Assembly: GCF_900142285.1 (NCBI RefSeq)
Contig: NZ_FRAJ01000014.1
Coordinates: 1 to 64,000 of the forward strand
Source: Caminicella sporogenes DSM 14501
GTDB lineage: Bacteria > Bacillota > Clostridia > Peptostreptococcales > Caminicellaceae
Direction: 5' to 3'
Length of the DNA: 64,000 nt
The position numbers and the translations under genes were made by a program. How positions within the stretch are numbered: the stretch's first letter is position 1; every line of letters starts with the position of its first letter. The notes below the pieces were generated by a model that saw only the letters and a list, made by a program, of their open reading frames with translations, was not told the DNA's origin and did not search any database. Below are positions 62,279 to 64,000 of this stretch, piece after piece.

Positions 62279-62324
62279 AGCTGATAATATATAGAATCAT
62301 AAATCCATCTATATACTATCAGCT
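62279..62324 (-). terminator. Terminator after pyruvate kinase
   Basis: Two 16-bp arms (62279-62294 and 62309-62324) pair at 15 positions around a 14-nt loop, just behind the pyk stop codon. T-richness after the stem is weak on the minus strand, but the stem is strong. Confidence 0.6.
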
Positions 62325-62339
62325 ATTAAAACTATTTAT

Positions 62340-64000
62340 CTAAAGCACTCTTGCCTTTCCACTATACACTAAACCTCTTATTGAATCTACAGTTACTATC
62401 TGTCCGTCAACTAATTGACTAGTAGCATTTACAGCTCCAACTATAACAGGTTTTTCAAGACTTAATCCAACTATTGCAGCATGAGAAGACAATCCACCTT
62501 CTTCAACAATTATTCCTGCTGACTTTTCTATGTATTCCATCATATCTTTATCTGTTGAAGTAGTAACAAGTATGTCTCCTTCTTCAAATTTTTCCTTAAT
62601 TTCAACTGCATTAGTAGCAACACATACTTTACCAGTAGCTGAGAATTTTCCTATTCCTGTACCTTTTATCAATACTTCTCCAACAATGTGTACTTTAATA
62701 AGATTTGTTGCACCTGCAACACCTACTGGTATACCTGCAGTAATAACTACTAAATCTCCATCTTTTATATATCCATGTTCTTTAGCTTTTTGAACAGATA
62801 GTTCAAATACTTCATCTGTAGATTTTACTTGCTTCATTAATATTGGTTTAACACCCCAGATTAATAACATTCTTCTTTGAATTCTTTCACAAGTTGTAGC
62901 TGCAATAATAGGTGCTTTAGGTCTAAATTTAGAAACCATTCTAGCTGTAAATCCTGAAGATGTAGCTGTAATTATAGCTGAAGCTCCCAAATCATTAGCT
63001 GTCGTACAAGTCGCATGGCTAACTGCATAAGTTATACTAATTTCTTTATTTAATCCTTTGCTAGTCAAAATCGCATCATAATCTAATGAATTTTCTGTAG
63101 TTTTAGCTATATTTGTCATTGTCTTTACAGCTTCAATTGGATATTTACCAGCAGCAGTTTCTCCAGAAAGCATAATAGCATCTGTTCCATCAAAAATAGC
63201 ATTAGCAACATCAGTAACCTCAGCTCTAGTAGGTCTTGGATTTCTTATCATAGAATCTAACATTTGAGTAGCTGTAATAACCGGTTTGCCAATTTTATTA
63301 CATTTTTCTATAATCATTTTTTGAACTAAAGGAACTTGTTCTGTAGGTATTTCAACTCCTAAATCTCCTCTTGCAACCATTATACCATCAGATACTTCAA
63401 TTATTTCATCTATATTTTCTACACCTTCTTGATTTTCTATCTTTGAAATGATTTGAACATGATGTGCATTATTCTTTTCTAAAATTTTTCTAATCTCATG
63501 AACGTCATCTGCCTTACGAATAAAAGAAGCAGCAATAAAATCGATATCATTTGCTAAACCAAATTCTATATCTTTGATATCCTTTTCTGTAATAGCTGGA
63601 AGATTAATTTTTACTCCCGGTACATTAACACCCTTTTTATTTTTTACTACTCCACCATTCTTAACGATACACTTTATTTCTTTATCATTTGGTACATCAA
63701 TAACTTCAAGCTCTATTAACCCATCATCTATTAATATCTTATCTCCTTTTTTTACATCCATTGGAAGCTTATCATATGTAATATGACATCTTTCTTTATC
63801 GCCTAGCACTTTTTCTGTCGTTAATGTAAACTCTTGACCTTCTATGAGTTCTACAATACCTTCAGCAAAATCGCCTGTTCTAATTTCTGGTCCTTTAGTA
63901 TCAAGCAAAATTGCAACTGGAATTTCCAATTCCTCTCTAACTTCTTTAATCATATTAATTCTTTTAAGATGTTCATCATGACTTCCATGAGAAAAGTTAA
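62340..64000 (-). CDS. pyk: Pyruvate kinase, 5' end cut by right window edge
   Basis: The frame stays open to the right edge, and the upstream codons read NFSHGSHDEHLKRIN, so the true start lies outside. It has the substrate and metal site (LLDTKGPEIRTGDF), the active-site Lys region (DIDFIAASFIRKADDVHEIR) and MVARGDLGVEIP. The C-terminal 80 residues are a PEP-utiliser mobile domain (GIIVEEGGLSSHAAIVGLSL), the extra domain found in Bacillus and Clostridia. It makes pyruvate and ATP at the end of glycolysis. Confidence 0.95.
   Translation of the reverse strand, partial: NFSHGSHDEHLKRINMIKEVREELEIPVAILLDTKGPEIRTGDFAEGIVELIEGQEFTLTTEKVLGDKERCHITYDKLPMDVKKGDKILIDDGLIELEVIDVPNDKEIKCIVKNGGVVKNKKGVNVPGVKINLPAITEKDIKDIEFGLANDIDFIAASFIRKADDVHEIRKILEKNNAHHVQIISKIENQEGVENIDEIIEVSDGIMVARGDLGVEIPTEQVPLVQKMIIEKCNKIGKPVITATQMLDSMIRNPRPTRAEVTDVANAIFDGTDAIMLSGETAAGKYPIEAVKTMTNIAKTTENSLDYDAILTSKGLNKEISITYAVSHATCTTANDLGASAIITATSSGFTARMVSKFRPKAPIIAATTCERIQRRMLLIWGVKPILMKQVKSTDEVFELSVQKAKEHGYIKDGDLVVITAGIPVGVAGATNLIKVHIVGEVLIKGTGIGKFSATGKVCVATNAVEIKEKFEEGDILVTTSTDKDMMEYIEKSAGIIVEEGGLSSHAAIVGLSLEKPVIVGAVNATSQLVDGQIVTVDSIRGLVYSGKARVL

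Noticed and set aside
1-64000. CRISPR array
   Set aside because: I found no regularly spaced short repeats with unique spacers and no cas genes; the Cas4-like protein is in a phage replication operon.

Overview
This is AT-rich, low-GC DNA from a spore-forming member of the Clostridia. The evidence is a GerMN-domain protein, a pyruvate kinase with the C-terminal PEP-utiliser domain common in Gram-positives, strong AGGAGG-type ribosome binding sites, and clostridial-type phage and serine recombinase genes. The species cannot be fixed from the window. Almost everything from about 0.4 to 58.8 kb is one accessory region. It is bounded by two copies of a 120-bp direct repeat (442-561 and 58642-58761, 9 mismatches, exactly 58,200 bp apart). 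The right copy is the 3' end of the 23S rRNA uracil methyltransferase gene rlmD plus its downstream spacer. The left copy repeats the last 13 codons and stop of that gene. I read this as a genomic island in the rlmD tail. Outside it lie an IS1182-type transposase cut by the left edge and, on the right, core genes: rlmD, a GerMN protein, a YbgC-type thioesterase and pyruvate kinase (cut by the right edge).

From left to right the island holds the following. (1) 0.8-6.6 kb: a minus-strand operon of two WYL-domain regulators, a histidine-kinase-like protein and a receiver-domain protein whose C-terminal part carries a HEPN-like RNxxxH motif. Diverging from it are a Cys-rich 24-residue ORF and a Gly/Ala-rich membrane-active-looking protein, and repeated operator-like sites lie in the shared intergenic region. 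(2) 8.0-12.7 kb: a tandem pair of large serine recombinases, a SymE-like gene, a SHOCT mini-protein, and amidase and recombinase fragments. (3) 12.7-23.7 kb: a six-gene operon that I consider the most novel system here. It has a patatin phospholipase fused to a dynamin-like GTPase, two further dynamin-like GTPases (one with an S1-like tail) and three TerB-like proteins, one ending in a beta-helix. A membrane zinc-ribbon protein and a frameshifted membrane protein lie upstream of it. (4) 26.8-30.4 kb: a decayed second copy of the recombinase module.

(5) 30.4-48.5 kb: the early half of a prophage in one orientation. It has a truncated terminase small subunit, AbiE toxin-antitoxin, ParB-methyltransferase, HNH nuclease, PemK-like toxin, ArpU-like activator, primase-helicase, a frameshifted family B DNA polymerase, nucleases, an SNF2 helicase, antirepressors and regulators. 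All capsid, tail and lysis genes are gone. The terminase small-subunit fragment runs straight into an endolysin fragment, which records the deletion. A cluster of four phased DnaA boxes and a GC-rich patch lie beside the HNH gene. (6) 48.8-58.4 kb: an ImmA/IrrE-type metallopeptidase with a C-terminal HTH and a complete type I restriction-modification operon (HTH, hsdM, hsdS, hsdR).

The genes read as a stabilised mobile element. The replication and recombination genes come from a temperate phage, several recombinase genes are broken, and the space is filled with defence-type cargo: type I R-M, AbiE, PemK, the WYL/two-component operon and the dynamin/patatin/TerB operon. Several frameshifts fall at or near homopolymer runs, so sequencing error should be excluded before calling those genes dead.
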